64,000 bases of DNA from Bacillota bacterium (GTDB lineage Bacteria; Bacillota; TC1). The stretch's first letter is position 1; every line of letters starts with the position of its first letter. This document shows, piece after piece, positions 55,446 to 64,000 of the stretch. Under the pieces are notes generated by a model that did not search any database, was not told the DNA's origin, and saw only the letters and a program-made list of their open reading frames with translations. The translations under genes and the position numbers were made by a program. Where the stretch lies: positions 1 to 64,000 of the forward strand of contig JAGXHY010000016.1 in assembly GCA_024635925.1 (NCBI GenBank), in the 5' to 3' direction.

Positions 55446-57305
55446 ATGAAGAATTTTATGAATTTCAGAAAATTAGTTATGATATTAGTTGATTTGGTGT
55501 TGCTTGGTGTTTCTTATTTGAATGCTGATATCTTGATTAATAATTTTAATTCGCCAGGGATGGCTTTTTTTAATATGGCTAATTTTTCTAGTTTGATTCT
55601 TTTAGTATATATTGTGGTTTTTTATTTGATGGATTTGTATTCTAAAATTTGGTTGTACGCGAGTCTTGAGGATATTTCGAAGATTTTTTTTGCTAATATT
55701 TTGTCTCTTTTTATAATTATTCCTTTATCTATTATTTTCAATAGTCCTTATTCTGTGAATATGTATATTGTTGCTGGTGTATTTATGTTTCTGTTTTCTG
55801 GTTCCTTTAGGTTTTCGTTTAGGATGATTAGTAGGTATGTTAGGACTAAGGGTGCGAGTAAAGATGATATGAAAAGGGTTCTAATTATTGGTGCAGGTAG
55901 TGTTGGGGCTATTTTGGTTAGGGAAATGAAGTCGAATAATCGTATTAATTATTTGCCTGTTGCTTTTGTTGATGATGATCATTCTAAAATAGGTAATAAT
56001 ATTTCTAATATTAAGGTAGTTAGTGATAGGTATGGTATTCCGTCTTTTGTTAAGGAACTGAGTATTGATGTTATTGTGCTTGCTATTAATCATATTGATG
56101 GTGATAATAAGCGGGCTATTTTGGATATATGTAAGGATACTGATTGTGATATTTTGGTTATGCCTAATTTTTTGGGAGTGTTTACGGATAGGATTAATCT
56201 TGAGAATTTGAGGAAGGTTAATATTGAGGATCTTTTAGGTAGGGATTGTGTTTCTTTGGATAAGTCTAGGATTGGTGAATATATTGCAGGAAAGGTTGTT
56301 ATGGTTACTGGTGGTGCTGGTTCTATAGGGTCTCAGCTTTGTAGGGATATTTTGGAATTTAGGCCTAAGGAATTGGTGGTTCTTGATACATATGAAAATG
56401 GCATTTTTACTGTAGGGCATGAGTTTAGTAGGTTGAAACCAGGTATTAAAATTTCTTATGCTGTTGCTTCTATTAGGGATAAGTTGAAGTTGGATCTGGT
56501 TTTTAAGAAGTATAGACCTGAGGTTGTTTTTCATGCTGCTGCGCTTAAGCATGTTCCTTTGATGGAACATAATCCTGGTGAGGCTATTAAGACTAATGTT
56601 TTTGGTACTATTAACTTGGCTAAGGTTGCTGATAAGTATGATGTTAAGAAGTTTGTGATGATTAGTACGGATAAGGCTGTTAATCCTGTTAATATAATGG
56701 GGGCTACAAAGAGGATTTGTGAGATTTATTTGGAAGCTTTTAATGATTTGAGTAGTACTGAGTTTGTTGCTGTACGTTTTGGTAATGTTTTGGGTAGTGC
56801 TGGTTCTGTTGTACCTTTGTTTACTGATCAGATTAAGGCTGGTTTGCCTATTACTGTTACGCACAGGGATATTACTAGGTATTTTATGACTATTCCTGAA
56901 GCAAGTGAGTTGGTTCTTCAGGCTGCTGCTTATGCTAATGGTGGTGAGATTTTTGTTCTTGATATGGGTAGTCCGGTTAGGATTTATGATTTGGCTATTG
57001 ATTTGATTAGGTTATCTGGTCTTCGTCCTCATCAGGATGTTGAGATTGTTATTACTGGACTTCGTCCTGGTGAGAAGTTATATGAGGAGCTTTTACGTGG
57101 TGATGAGGATCTTTTGGAGACTCAGCACGAGAAGATTTTTGTTTCTCGTCCTTTCCATTATGATTTTGATGTGTTATGTAATAAGATTGAGGCTTTTATA
57201 CCATTGTTGGTTGATGAGGATAAGGAGTCTTTGGTAAGGCAGATTGAGTTATTGGTTGCATCTTATGTAAGATTTGAGGATATTGATTATGATGTTGGTA
57301 ACTAA
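55446..57305 (+). CDS. Polysaccharide 4,6-dehydratase, CapD/PglF/WbpM type
   Basis: About 619 residues. Four N-terminal membrane helices are followed by a CoA-binding-like Rossmann domain (about 140-260, VLIIGAGSVGAILVREM) and a catalytic SDR domain (about 280-600) with GGAGSIGSQLCRDI, HAAALKHVPLMEHNP, and STDKAVNPVNIMGATKR, where Met and Lys replace the usual Tyr/Lys pair as in FlaA1/WbpM. It converts UDP-GlcNAc to the UDP-4-keto-6-deoxy sugar. ATGs at 55434 and 55446 are both possible. Its T/G-ending codons (GTT, TTG, AGG) differ from flanking genes. Confidence 0.93.
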   Translation: MKNFMNFRKLVMILVDLVLLGVSYLNADILINNFNSPGMAFFNMANFSSLILLVYIVVFYLMDLYSKIWLYASLEDISKIFFANILSLFIIIPLSIIFNSPYSVNMYIVAGVFMFLFSGSFRFSFRMISRYVRTKGASKDDMKRVLIIGAGSVGAILVREMKSNNRINYLPVAFVDDDHSKIGNNISNIKVVSDRYGIPSFVKELSIDVIVLAINHIDGDNKRAILDICKDTDCDILVMPNFLGVFTDRINLENLRKVNIEDLLGRDCVSLDKSRIGEYIAGKVVMVTGGAGSIGSQLCRDILEFRPKELVVLDTYENGIFTVGHEFSRLKPGIKISYAVASIRDKLKLDLVFKKYRPEVVFHAAALKHVPLMEHNPGEAIKTNVFGTINLAKVADKYDVKKFVMISTDKAVNPVNIMGATKRICEIYLEAFNDLSSTEFVAVRFGNVLGSAGSVVPLFTDQIKAGLPITVTHRDITRYFMTIPEASELVLQAAAYANGGEIFVLDMGSPVRIYDLAIDLIRLSGLRPHQDVEIVITGLRPGEKLYEELLRGDEDLLETQHEKIFVSRPFHYDFDVLCNKIEAFIPLLVDEDKESLVRQIELLVASYVRFEDIDYDVGN

Positions 57306-57353
57306 GTTATTCATTTGATTTTAAATTTATTTAAAGATAAAGAGGAGGCTATA

Positions 57354-58559
57354 TTGAGAAAAATACCATTTTCACCACCAGATATATCTCAAGAAGAAAT
57401 TGATGAAGTAATAGATACATTAAAGTCAGGGTGGATTACAACTGGACCAAAAACTAAATCTTTTGAAAAATCAATTGCTAGTTATTGTAATACTTCAATG
57501 GCAGTTTGTTTGAATTCTGCTACGGCAGCGATGGAAATGACATTAAGATTGCTTGGAATTGGACCTGGAGATGAAGTTATTACTAGTGCATATACTTATT
57601 CGGCATCTGCAAGTGTTATACAGCATGTTGGTGCGAAAATTGTCTTAGTGGATTCAGGGAAAGATTCCTTTCACATAGATTATAATGCTATAGCAGAAGT
57701 GATAACTGAAAAAACTAAAGCAATTATTCCTGTAGATATTGCTGGAGTAATGTGTGATTACGATAAAATTTTTGAAATTCTTGAGAGAAAAAAATATTTA
57801 TTTGAACCATCAAATGAACTACAAAAATCAATAGGTAGAGTTATGGTTCTTGCCGATGCGGCGCATTCAATTGGAGCAAAATACAAAGGACAGATGAGTG
57901 GTGAGGTTGCAGATTTTACAGCGTTCTCATTTCATGCAGTCAAGAATATTACTACTGCAGAAGGTGGTGCGGTGACTTGGAAGGATATTGAAGGTTTAGA
58001 TAATGAATTAATTTATAATAAATATATGCTTCTTTCTCTTCATGGACAATCAAAAGATGCTTTTGCTAAAACTAAATTAGGCGCATGGGAGTATGACATA
58101 GTGGAGCCAAATTATAAATGCAATATGACAGATATAACATCCTCTTTGGGGATCGTTCAATTAAAAAGATATCCTGAAATATTAAAAAAAAGAAGAGAAA
58201 TCATAGAAAAGTATAATGATTTAATGGTTGTTCTTAATGTAACACCTCTTGTTCATTTTGATAATGACTATACATCTAGTGGTCATCTTTATTTGGTACG
58301 ACTTAATGGTAAGAAAGAAAGTTATAGGAATGATATTATTGAGAAGATGGCTAACTATGGTATATCAACAAATGTTCACTATAAACCATTGCCTATGCAC
58401 ACTGCATATAAGAATTTGGGATTTGATATAAAAAATTATCCTAATGCTTTTGATATGTATAAAAATGAAATAACTTTACCGCTTCATACTTTATTGAGTG
58501 AAGAGGATTTGTATTATATTATAGATAATTTTAAAAAAATAATAAATGAATTAGATTAA
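57354..58559 (+). CDS. DegT/DnrJ/EryC1-family sugar aminotransferase (PglE-like)
   Basis: About 401 residues, TTG start 5 nt after AGGAGG; the frame extends to 57315 without a site. KSGWITTGPKTKSFEKS, CLNSATAAMEMTLRLLGIGPGDEVITSAYTY, DAAHSIGAKYKG and SFHAVKNITTAEGG, holding the PLP lysine, are the family motifs. It aminates the 4-keto sugar made by the upstream dehydratase, giving a 4-amino-4,6-dideoxy sugar. Confidence 0.94.
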   Translation: MRKIPFSPPDISQEEIDEVIDTLKSGWITTGPKTKSFEKSIASYCNTSMAVCLNSATAAMEMTLRLLGIGPGDEVITSAYTYSASASVIQHVGAKIVLVDSGKDSFHIDYNAIAEVITEKTKAIIPVDIAGVMCDYDKIFEILERKKYLFEPSNELQKSIGRVMVLADAAHSIGAKYKGQMSGEVADFTAFSFHAVKNITTAEGGAVTWKDIEGLDNELIYNKYMLLSLHGQSKDAFAKTKLGAWEYDIVEPNYKCNMTDITSSLGIVQLKRYPEILKKRREIIEKYNDLMVVLNVTPLVHFDNDYTSSGHLYLVRLNGKKESYRNDIIEKMANYGISTNVHYKPLPMHTAYKNLGFDIKNYPNAFDMYKNEITLPLHTLLSEEDLYYIIDNFKKIINELD

Positions 58560-58563
58560 TGGG

Positions 58564-59199
58564 GTGAAAGTTATATATAGCAATTTTTTTAAAAGAGTAA
58601 TTGATTTAGTATTATCATTATTAGGACTACCTTTTATGATAATAATTTTGATGTTTATAGGACCATTAATTTATTTCCAGGATAAAGGAACAATATTTCA
58701 TAATGCCCCACGTTTAGGAAAAGACGGTAAAGTATTCAAAATGTATAAATTACGATCAATGAAGCTGAATTCACCTGATTTAAGAAATACGGATGGTTCA
58801 ACTTTTAATGCTAAAGATGATCCTAGGCTTACCAATATCGGCAAATTTATTAGAAAGACAAGTCTTGATGAAACCCCTCAAATTCTTAATATATTGAAAA
58901 ATGAAATGTCTATAATTGGTCCAAGACCAGATCTTCCTGAACATATGGAACTTTATGAAGGTAATGAAATCAGAAAATTAGAAGTAAATCCTGGGATTAC
59001 AGGATTTAATCAGGCGTATTACAGAAATACGATTCCTTGGAAAGAAAGAATTAAAAATGATATCTATTATATTGATAACTTAACATTGTGTCTGGATTTT
59101 AAAATATTCTGTAAAACCGTAATATCTGTTATTAAGGGGAAGGATATTTTTGCAGAACAAAAATTAGAGAAGAAGAATTGTGAGGAAGATAATGTCTGA
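58564..59199 (+). CDS. Initiating phosphoglycosyltransferase (PglC-like)
   Basis: 211 residues. The single N-terminal re-entrant membrane helix (KRVIDLVLSLLGLPFMIIIL) is followed by the monotopic PGT domain: PRLGKDGKVFKMYKLRSM, KTSLDETPQ (catalytic Asp-Glu), IIGPRPDLPEHMELY and NPGITGFNQAYYRN. It transfers a phospho-sugar to undecaprenyl phosphate, starting the repeat unit. The small size fits PglC/EpsL rather than WcaJ. GTG start. Probable substrate: the UDP-diamino sugar made by its neighbours. Confidence 0.94.
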   Translation: MKVIYSNFFKRVIDLVLSLLGLPFMIIILMFIGPLIYFQDKGTIFHNAPRLGKDGKVFKMYKLRSMKLNSPDLRNTDGSTFNAKDDPRLTNIGKFIRKTSLDETPQILNILKNEMSIIGPRPDLPEHMELYEGNEIRKLEVNPGITGFNQAYYRNTIPWKERIKNDIYYIDNLTLCLDFKIFCKTVISVIKGKDIFAEQKLEKKNCEEDNV

Positions 59200-59917
59200 T
59201 TTGAATTATGAATGTATACCACTTAAGTGGGATACAGATTATTTTGGAATAAATTCTGCTAGAGTTAATTTAGATGGAATTATAGACGAGAGTGGACAAA
59301 ATGAAATTATTGATTTTTGTAAGATGTATGATTTTGTTACAATTGCAAATCTAAATAATTTAAAAGAGAATAATTATTGGATTGGTAATAGGACAAATGC
59401 TTTTTTAGCTGATATGAACATACAGTTTGTTAAGGTTATGGTTGATAAAACATATTATAAAGATGAGAATACTTATGTTATAAATAACTTATTGAGAAAA
59501 GATAGAATTGTTGATATTGCAAGAAATTCATTTAAATATTCAAGATTCTTTAATGATCCAAATCTTCACCCGAATCAAGCAAATAATATTTATTTACAAT
59601 GGACAGAATGCTCTTTTGGAAAGAAAAATAAATATTTTGTTGTTTCTGAAAGAGAAGGTGAAATAGCAGGATATCTTCTATTTTCAATCAATGAAGATAA
59701 TAGCATTATTGAACTTATTGCTGTTGATAATAAATATCAAGGCCAAAAAGTTGGTAAATCAATGATTCTGACTATGGAATCCTTTGTTTTAGATAAAGGA
59801 ATTAATAATATAAAAGTAGGTACTCAAGTGAATAACATAGAAGCTACTCAGTTTTATTCAACGATGGGTTATAAATACGTTAGTTGTAATGGTGTTTATC
59901 ATTTATGGAGAATTTAG
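59192..59917 (+). CDS. GNAT acetyltransferase, WecD-like
   Basis: About 241 residues. The N-terminal CIPLKWDTDYFGINSARVNLD resembles the PLxWDxxFFGxNSA start of WecD (dTDP-fucosamine acetyltransferase). The C-terminal GNAT domain has IELIAVDNKYQGQKVGKSMI (acetyl-CoA loop) and NNIEATQFYSTMGYKYV. It should N-acetylate the 4-amino group produced by the aminotransferase, replacing the left-handed beta-helix PglD of Campylobacter. The start at 59192 has GAGGAAG upstream and overlaps the previous gene by 8 bp. Confidence 0.88.
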   Translation: MSDLNYECIPLKWDTDYFGINSARVNLDGIIDESGQNEIIDFCKMYDFVTIANLNNLKENNYWIGNRTNAFLADMNIQFVKVMVDKTYYKDENTYVINNLLRKDRIVDIARNSFKYSRFFNDPNLHPNQANNIYLQWTECSFGKKNKYFVVSEREGEIAGYLLFSINEDNSIIELIAVDNKYQGQKVGKSMILTMESFVLDKGINNIKVGTQVNNIEATQFYSTMGYKYVSCNGVYHLWRI

Positions 59918-59918
59918 T

Positions 59919-61142
59919 ATGAGGATTTTATATATTGCAACTTCATTTCCTACACCCGATAAGGGATCAACGATATATACTGATTTAGCAGAGGCTTTAT
60001 ATAATTCTGGCCATGAGATAACTGTTGCAGTAGCTGAACAATCAAAGAATATTAGAAGAACTATTATGAATATAGAAAGAGGCTTTAAAGTTCTTAGAAT
60101 AGTTACAGGAAATTATTATGATGTTGGTCTTCTAGAAAAAGGATTTACTACTTTAAGAATACCTTCAATTATGAAAAAAGGAATAACAAAATATCTAATA
60201 AATAACAAATTTGATTTTATTTTATATGAAGCTCCTCCAGTTACAAATGCTAATCTTGTAATTTGGGCTAAGAAAAAATTTGGTTGTACATCATATTTAA
60301 TGTTGAAAGATATTTTTCCTCAAAATGCAGTTGATCTTGGTATTTTTAAAAAAAATGGTTTACTACATAAATTTTTTTTAAGGAAAGAAAAACGTCTTTA
60401 TGATTCTACTAATATTATTGGTTGTATGTCAGATGCTAATAGAAAATATATACTAGAACATAATAAATCAATAAAAGCAGAAAAGTTGGAGATTTTTCCG
60501 AATACAAAAAAAATATCAAAACTTTATTCAAAAGAAAAATTGATTATTAGAGAAAAATATTCCATTCCGAAAGAAGCGTGTGTATTTCTTTTTGGTGGGA
60601 ACATGGGTAAACCTCAATATATCGACTTATTATGTAAAGCAATAAATTATTTTAGGACTGATAATAAAGTTTTCTTTTTATTTGTTGGTAGGGGTACAGA
60701 ACGTCATAAAATAGAAAAAACTATAATAAGTAAAGAGATAAAAAATGCCATTCTTATTGAAAATCTACACAGAGATGAATTTGAACAAATTATAAAAGAG
60801 TGTGATATTGGGTTAATAATTTTGGATCCACGTTTTACCATTCCTAATTATCCATCAAGAATATTAACCTATATGGAATATGCTAAGCCTGTTCTTGCAG
60901 CAACAGACAAAGCAACAGATTTAAAAAATTTAGTAGAAGAATCAAAGTGTGGAGAATGGGTTTGGTCAGGTGATGAGAATGCTTTTATTGAGAAAATAAA
61001 GGAAATGTCGAAGAATAAATTTTTAGTTAAAATGGGAGAAAATGGAAGGAAATACATTGAAAAAAATTTCAACTTAAGTATTTCCGTGAAATTATTAGAA
61101 AAGTACTACAATGATGAAAAAATGATGAAAAGAGGGAAGTAA
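59919..61142 (+). CDS. GT4 glycosyltransferase, WbuB-like
   Basis: About 407 residues. MRILYIATSFPTPDKGSTIYTDLAEALYNSGHEITV is the acceptor-domain start; APPVTNAN, LMLKDIFPQNAVDLGIF and FPNTKK resemble WbuB, the L-FucNAc transferase of E. coli O26. FGGNMGKPQY, LFVGRGTERH and the acid-rich NYPSRILTYMEYAKPVLA form the GT-B donor site. The start is 1 nt after the acetyltransferase stop. With capEFG directly downstream, transfer of L-FucNAc is the natural guess. Confidence 0.92.
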   Translation: MRILYIATSFPTPDKGSTIYTDLAEALYNSGHEITVAVAEQSKNIRRTIMNIERGFKVLRIVTGNYYDVGLLEKGFTTLRIPSIMKKGITKYLINNKFDFILYEAPPVTNANLVIWAKKKFGCTSYLMLKDIFPQNAVDLGIFKKNGLLHKFFLRKEKRLYDSTNIIGCMSDANRKYILEHNKSIKAEKLEIFPNTKKISKLYSKEKLIIREKYSIPKEACVFLFGGNMGKPQYIDLLCKAINYFRTDNKVFFLFVGRGTERHKIEKTIISKEIKNAILIENLHRDEFEQIIKECDIGLIILDPRFTIPNYPSRILTYMEYAKPVLAATDKATDLKNLVEESKCGEWVWSGDENAFIEKIKEMSKNKFLVKMGENGRKYIEKNFNLSISVKLLEKYYNDEKMMKRGK

Positions 61143-62161
61143 TGTTTAAAGACAAAACTTTATTAATATCAGGTGGGACAGGATCTTTTGGAAATGCAGT
61201 TATGAAAAGATTTCTAGATACTGATGTTAAAGAAATTCGTATCTTTTCTCGTGATGAGAAAAAACAAGATGATATGAGAACTCTATATAAAAATGATAAG
61301 TTGAAGTTTTATATTGGAGACGTTAGAGATAAAGATAGCGTAAAAAATGCAATGCATGGTGTGGATTATATTTTTCATGCAGCGGCTCTTAAACAAGTGC
61401 CATCATGTGAATTCTTTCCACTTGAAGCTGTTAAAACAAATATATTAGGAACAGATAATGTGCTTTCAGGGGCTATTGAAATGGGAGTTAAAAAGGTTAT
61501 TTGCTTATCTACAGATAAAGCAGCATATCCAATTAATGCTATGGGTATTTCTAAAGCTATGATGGAAAAGGTATTTGTTGCCAAGTCCAAGATTGTTGAT
61601 GCTGATGAGACTTTGATTTGTGGTACTAGGTATGGAAACGTTATGGCTTCTAGAGGATCTGTTATTCCATTGTTTATTGAACAGATAAAGAGTGGTCAGC
61701 CACTTACTATAACCAATCCTGATATGACTCGTTTCTTAATGAGTTTGGAGGATGCTGTGGAGTTGGTAGTTTTTGCATTTAAGAATGCTGAGGCTGGAGA
61801 TATTATGGTGCAAAAGGCACCTGCTTCAACTATTGGTGATTTAGCATTAGCCGTTAAAGAATTATTTAAAGCTGATAATGAGATTAGGATTATTGGCACT
61901 CGTCATGGGGAGAAACTTTGTGAAACATTACTCACAAAGGAAGAACATGTTGTTGCTCAAGATATGGGAGGTTTTTATAGGGTTCCTGCTGATAAGAGAG
62001 ATTTAAATTACAATAAATACTACGTTGAAGGTGATCAAAAACTTACTGGAGAAGAAGACTATAATTCTCATAATACAAAGAGACTTAAGGTGGAACAAAT
62101 TAAGGAAATACTTTTAAAACTTGATTATGTTAAAGAACAATTGAAAAGTTGGAATAGATAA
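61142..62161 (+). CDS. capE: UDP-GlcNAc 4,6-dehydratase/5-epimerase
   Basis: 339 residues, overlapping the previous stop by one base. GGTGSFGNAVMKRFL, FHAAALKQVPSCEFFPLEAVKTNILG, STDKAAYPINAMGISKAMMEK (Met/Lys catalytic pair) and RYGNVMASRGSVIPLF identify the soluble CapE/FnlA family. It makes UDP-2-acetamido-2,6-dideoxy-L-arabino-hexos-4-ulose, the first step to UDP-L-FucNAc. Confidence 0.95.
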   Translation: MFKDKTLLISGGTGSFGNAVMKRFLDTDVKEIRIFSRDEKKQDDMRTLYKNDKLKFYIGDVRDKDSVKNAMHGVDYIFHAAALKQVPSCEFFPLEAVKTNILGTDNVLSGAIEMGVKKVICLSTDKAAYPINAMGISKAMMEKVFVAKSKIVDADETLICGTRYGNVMASRGSVIPLFIEQIKSGQPLTITNPDMTRFLMSLEDAVELVVFAFKNAEAGDIMVQKAPASTIGDLALAVKELFKADNEIRIIGTRHGEKLCETLLTKEEHVVAQDMGGFYRVPADKRDLNYNKYYVEGDQKLTGEEDYNSHNTKRLKVEQIKEILLKLDYVKEQLKSWNR

Positions 62162-63270
62162 TGAAGATATTAGTGACTGGTGCAAAAGGCTTTATTGGAA
62201 AGAATCTTATTTTTGAACTTAAGAACAGGAAATATGATGATATTCTAGAGTTCGATAAGGATAATGATTTAGGTCAACTTGATGAGTTTTGTAAAGATGC
62301 AGATTTTGTATTTCATTTGGCTGGTGTTAATAGACCAAAGGATCAATCTGAATTCATGGAAGGTAATTTCGGATTAACTTCTATACTTTTGGATTATTTA
62401 AAAAAACAAGGAAATACTTGTCCTGTTATGATATCATCTTCTACTCAAGCTAAGCTTGATAATGCTTATGGTGAAAGCAAAAAGGCTGGTGAAGATCTTT
62501 TATTTTCTTACGGTGAAGAAACTGGAGCAAAGGTTTTAGTTTATAGATTTCCTAATGTATTTGGGAAGTGGTGTAGACCAAACTATAATAGTGCAGTAGC
62601 AACTTTTTGTTATAATGTAGCTAATGGATTGGATATTCAGGTTAATGATCCAAGTGTTGTTATGAATCTTGTGTATATTGATGATGTAGTTAATGAGTTA
62701 ATTGGTGCTTTAGAAGGTAATGCTAATATTACTGGAGCTTTTTGTGAAGTTCCGGTTGTGCATACTATTACTTTGGGTGAAATTGTTGATTTAATTTATT
62801 CCTTTAAGAAGAGTAGAGAAGACAGATCAGTTCCCAAGATATCTGATGGATTTACAAAGAAACTTTATAGTACATATTTAAGTTATTTACCTAATGATAA
62901 ATTCAATTATGATTTAAAAATGAATGTGGATCAGAGAGGCTCTTTTACTGAGTTTATAAAAACACCTGATCGAGGTCAGGTTTCAGTAAATATTTCAAAA
63001 CCAGGAATTACAAAAGGAAACCATTGGCATCATACTAAAAATGAGAAGTTTTTAGTGGTAAGTGGTAAAGGTGTTATTCGTTTTAGAATGTTAAATTCAG
63101 ATGAAGTCTTAGAGTATTTTGTGAGTGGAGATAAGATGGAAGTTGTTGATATCCCACCTGGTTATACTCATAATATTGAAAACTTGGGTGAAGTTGATAT
63201 GGTAACTATTATGTGGGTTAATGAATCATTTGATTCCGAAAAACCTGATACTTATTTTTTGGAGGTATAA
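62161..63270 (+). CDS. capF: UDP-2-acetamido-2,6-dideoxy-hexulose reductase (cupin fused)
   Basis: 369 residues. The N-terminal SDR (about 1-245) has ILVTGAKGFIGKNL, FHLAGVNRP, STQAKLDNAYGESKKAGE and YRFPNVFGKWCRPNYNS. The C-terminal cupin (about 255-369) has VNISKPGITKGNHWHHTKNEKFLVVSGKG with zinc-binding histidines. This two-domain plan is exactly CapF/FnlB. It overlaps capE by one base. Second step to UDP-L-FucNAc. Confidence 0.95.
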   Translation: MKILVTGAKGFIGKNLIFELKNRKYDDILEFDKDNDLGQLDEFCKDADFVFHLAGVNRPKDQSEFMEGNFGLTSILLDYLKKQGNTCPVMISSSTQAKLDNAYGESKKAGEDLLFSYGEETGAKVLVYRFPNVFGKWCRPNYNSAVATFCYNVANGLDIQVNDPSVVMNLVYIDDVVNELIGALEGNANITGAFCEVPVVHTITLGEIVDLIYSFKKSREDRSVPKISDGFTKKLYSTYLSYLPNDKFNYDLKMNVDQRGSFTEFIKTPDRGQVSVNISKPGITKGNHWHHTKNEKFLVVSGKGVIRFRMLNSDEVLEYFVSGDKMEVVDIPPGYTHNIENLGEVDMVTIMWVNESFDSEKPDTYFLEV

Positions 63271-63273
63271 CTG

Positions 63274-64000
63274 ATGAAGAAATTAAAAGTTATGACTGTT
63301 GTTGGTACTAGACCAGAGATTATTAGACTGTCAGCTGTTATTAATAAATTAAATAAATCAGAAGCTATTGAACATATTCTTGTTCATACTGGACAGAATT
63401 ATGATTATGAGCTTAATGAAGTTTTTTTTAAAGACTTCAATCTTAAAAAACCGAATTTTTTCCTTAATGCTGCAACAGGGACTGCTGTAGAAACTATTGG
63501 AAACATATTAATAAAAATTGATCCAATACTTGAAGAGGTTAAACCTGATGCATTTCTTGTATTAGGGGATACTAATAGTTGTTTGTGTGCAATTGCTGCT
63601 AAGAGAAGACATATTCCTATTTTCCATATGGAAGCAGGTAATAGATGCTTTGATCAGAGAGTTCCTGAAGAGACTAATAGGAAGATTGTAGACCATACTG
63701 CAGATATTAATATGACTTATAGTGATATTGCTAGAGAGTATCTTTTAAGAGAAGGTTTGCCTGCTGATAGGATAATCAAGACTGGTAGTCCTATGTTTGA
63801 GGTGCTTTCTTCTAAAAAAAATGATATATTTAAATCTGATATATTAAAAAGACTAGAACTTGAAGAAGGAAAGTATTTTGTTGTTTCAGCACATAGGGAA
63901 GAAAATATTAGTTCTGAGCAAAACTTTATGGATTTAGTAGATAGTATAAATACTCTTTCTGAGAAGTATCAGTTGCCTATAATTATAAGCACTCATCCTA
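63274..64000 (+). CDS. capG: UDP-N-acetyl-L-fucosamine synthase, 2-epimerase type (partial)
   Basis: 242 codons before the window ends. [67 protein letters not shown] and [11 protein letters not shown] are non-hydrolysing UDP-GlcNAc 2-epimerase motifs. The [11 protein letters not shown] form and its position after capE and capF fit CapG/FnlC, the last step to UDP-L-FucNAc. TTGGAGG lies upstream of the ATG. The C-terminus is beyond the window. Confidence 0.93.
   Translation, partial: MKKLKVMTVVGTRPEIIRLSAVINKLNKSEAIEHILVHTGQNYDYELNEVFFKDFNLKKPNFFLNAATGTAVETIGNILIKIDPILEEVKPDAFLVLGDTNSCLCAIAAKRRHIPIFHMEAGNRCFDQRVPEETNRKIVDHTADINMTYSDIAREYLLREGLPADRIIKTGSPMFEVLSSKKNDIFKSDILKRLELEEGKYFVVSAHREENISSEQNFMDLVDSINTLSEKYQLPIIISTHP

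Noticed and set aside
56235-56864. Long open frame on the - strand inside the capD gene
   Set aside because: Shadow of the capD codon pattern (N/S/T-rich translation, no motif); the + strand protein has full family motifs.

Overview
The window looks like chromosome of a low-GC (about 30% by eye), Gram-positive-type anaerobe of the Clostridia/Tissierellia kind. The reasons are the strong AGGAGG ribosome sites, TTG and GTG starts, the single-chain clostridial PurL, an acyl-CoA dehydrogenase/ETF operon, a rubredoxin-like protein, and DUF948 and YtxH surface-stress proteins. The exact taxon cannot be fixed from the sequence alone. I saw no rRNA, tRNA, CRISPR array or transposase.

Region 1 (1-43239) is a set of short operons. 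These include: a YihY membrane protein; a ytxH-DUF948 pair; a flavoprotein-tautomerase pair; a LacI regulator with a perfect 20-bp operator in front of an acyl-CoA dehydrogenase, EtfB and an EtfA fused to an enoyl-CoA hydratase, then a nitroreductase; a DUF1538 membrane protein with a tandem PII-like regulator; a nitroreductase-MsrA fusion; a glycosyltransferase and acyltransferase resembling the last steps of staphyloxanthin synthesis, the acyltransferase fused to a CDGSH iron-sulfur protein; a GntR regulator; a GGDEF/HD-GYP protein; a deaminase/RibD-reductase pair; MGMT, YaaA and several lipoproteins; a polar amino-acid ABC transporter; the purine operon purECFMNDL divergent from guaB; an aldehyde dehydrogenase; and an ADP-ribosylglycohydrolase.

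Region 2 (43240-64000) is a surface-polysaccharide locus in two blocks. Block A (43750-53568) carries three GT2 glycosyltransferases, a TviB-type nucleotide-sugar dehydrogenase, a Wzy polymerase, RfbA, a fused RfbC-RfbD, a Wzx flippase and RfbB. It should make dTDP-L-rhamnose, a 2-acetamido uronic acid and the export/polymerisation machinery. Block B (55446-64000, running off the end) carries a CapD/PglF-type 4,6-dehydratase, a PglE-type aminotransferase, a PglC-type initiating phosphoglycosyltransferase, a WecD-like acetyltransferase, a WbuB-like glycosyltransferase and CapE-CapF-CapG for UDP-L-FucNAc.

Between the blocks (53569-55445) lies a scar: a truncated DUF2892 copy, a truncated capD copy joined to the tail of a second wzx (48 identical bases with the intact wzx), and stubs of a wzz and a cpsB-type phosphatase gene. 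The locus therefore seems to have been assembled by recombination between related clusters, and it retains no intact Wzz/Wze/Wzh module here.

The points I rate highest are four two-domain fusions in one window (EtfA-crotonase, nitroreductase-MsrA, CrtO-like-CDGSH, RfbC-RfbD), the uncharacterised DUF1538/tandem-PII pair with a CxxxCxxCxC linker, the recombination scar, and a 69-nt near-perfect palindrome at 43298-43366 with no terminator U-tract.
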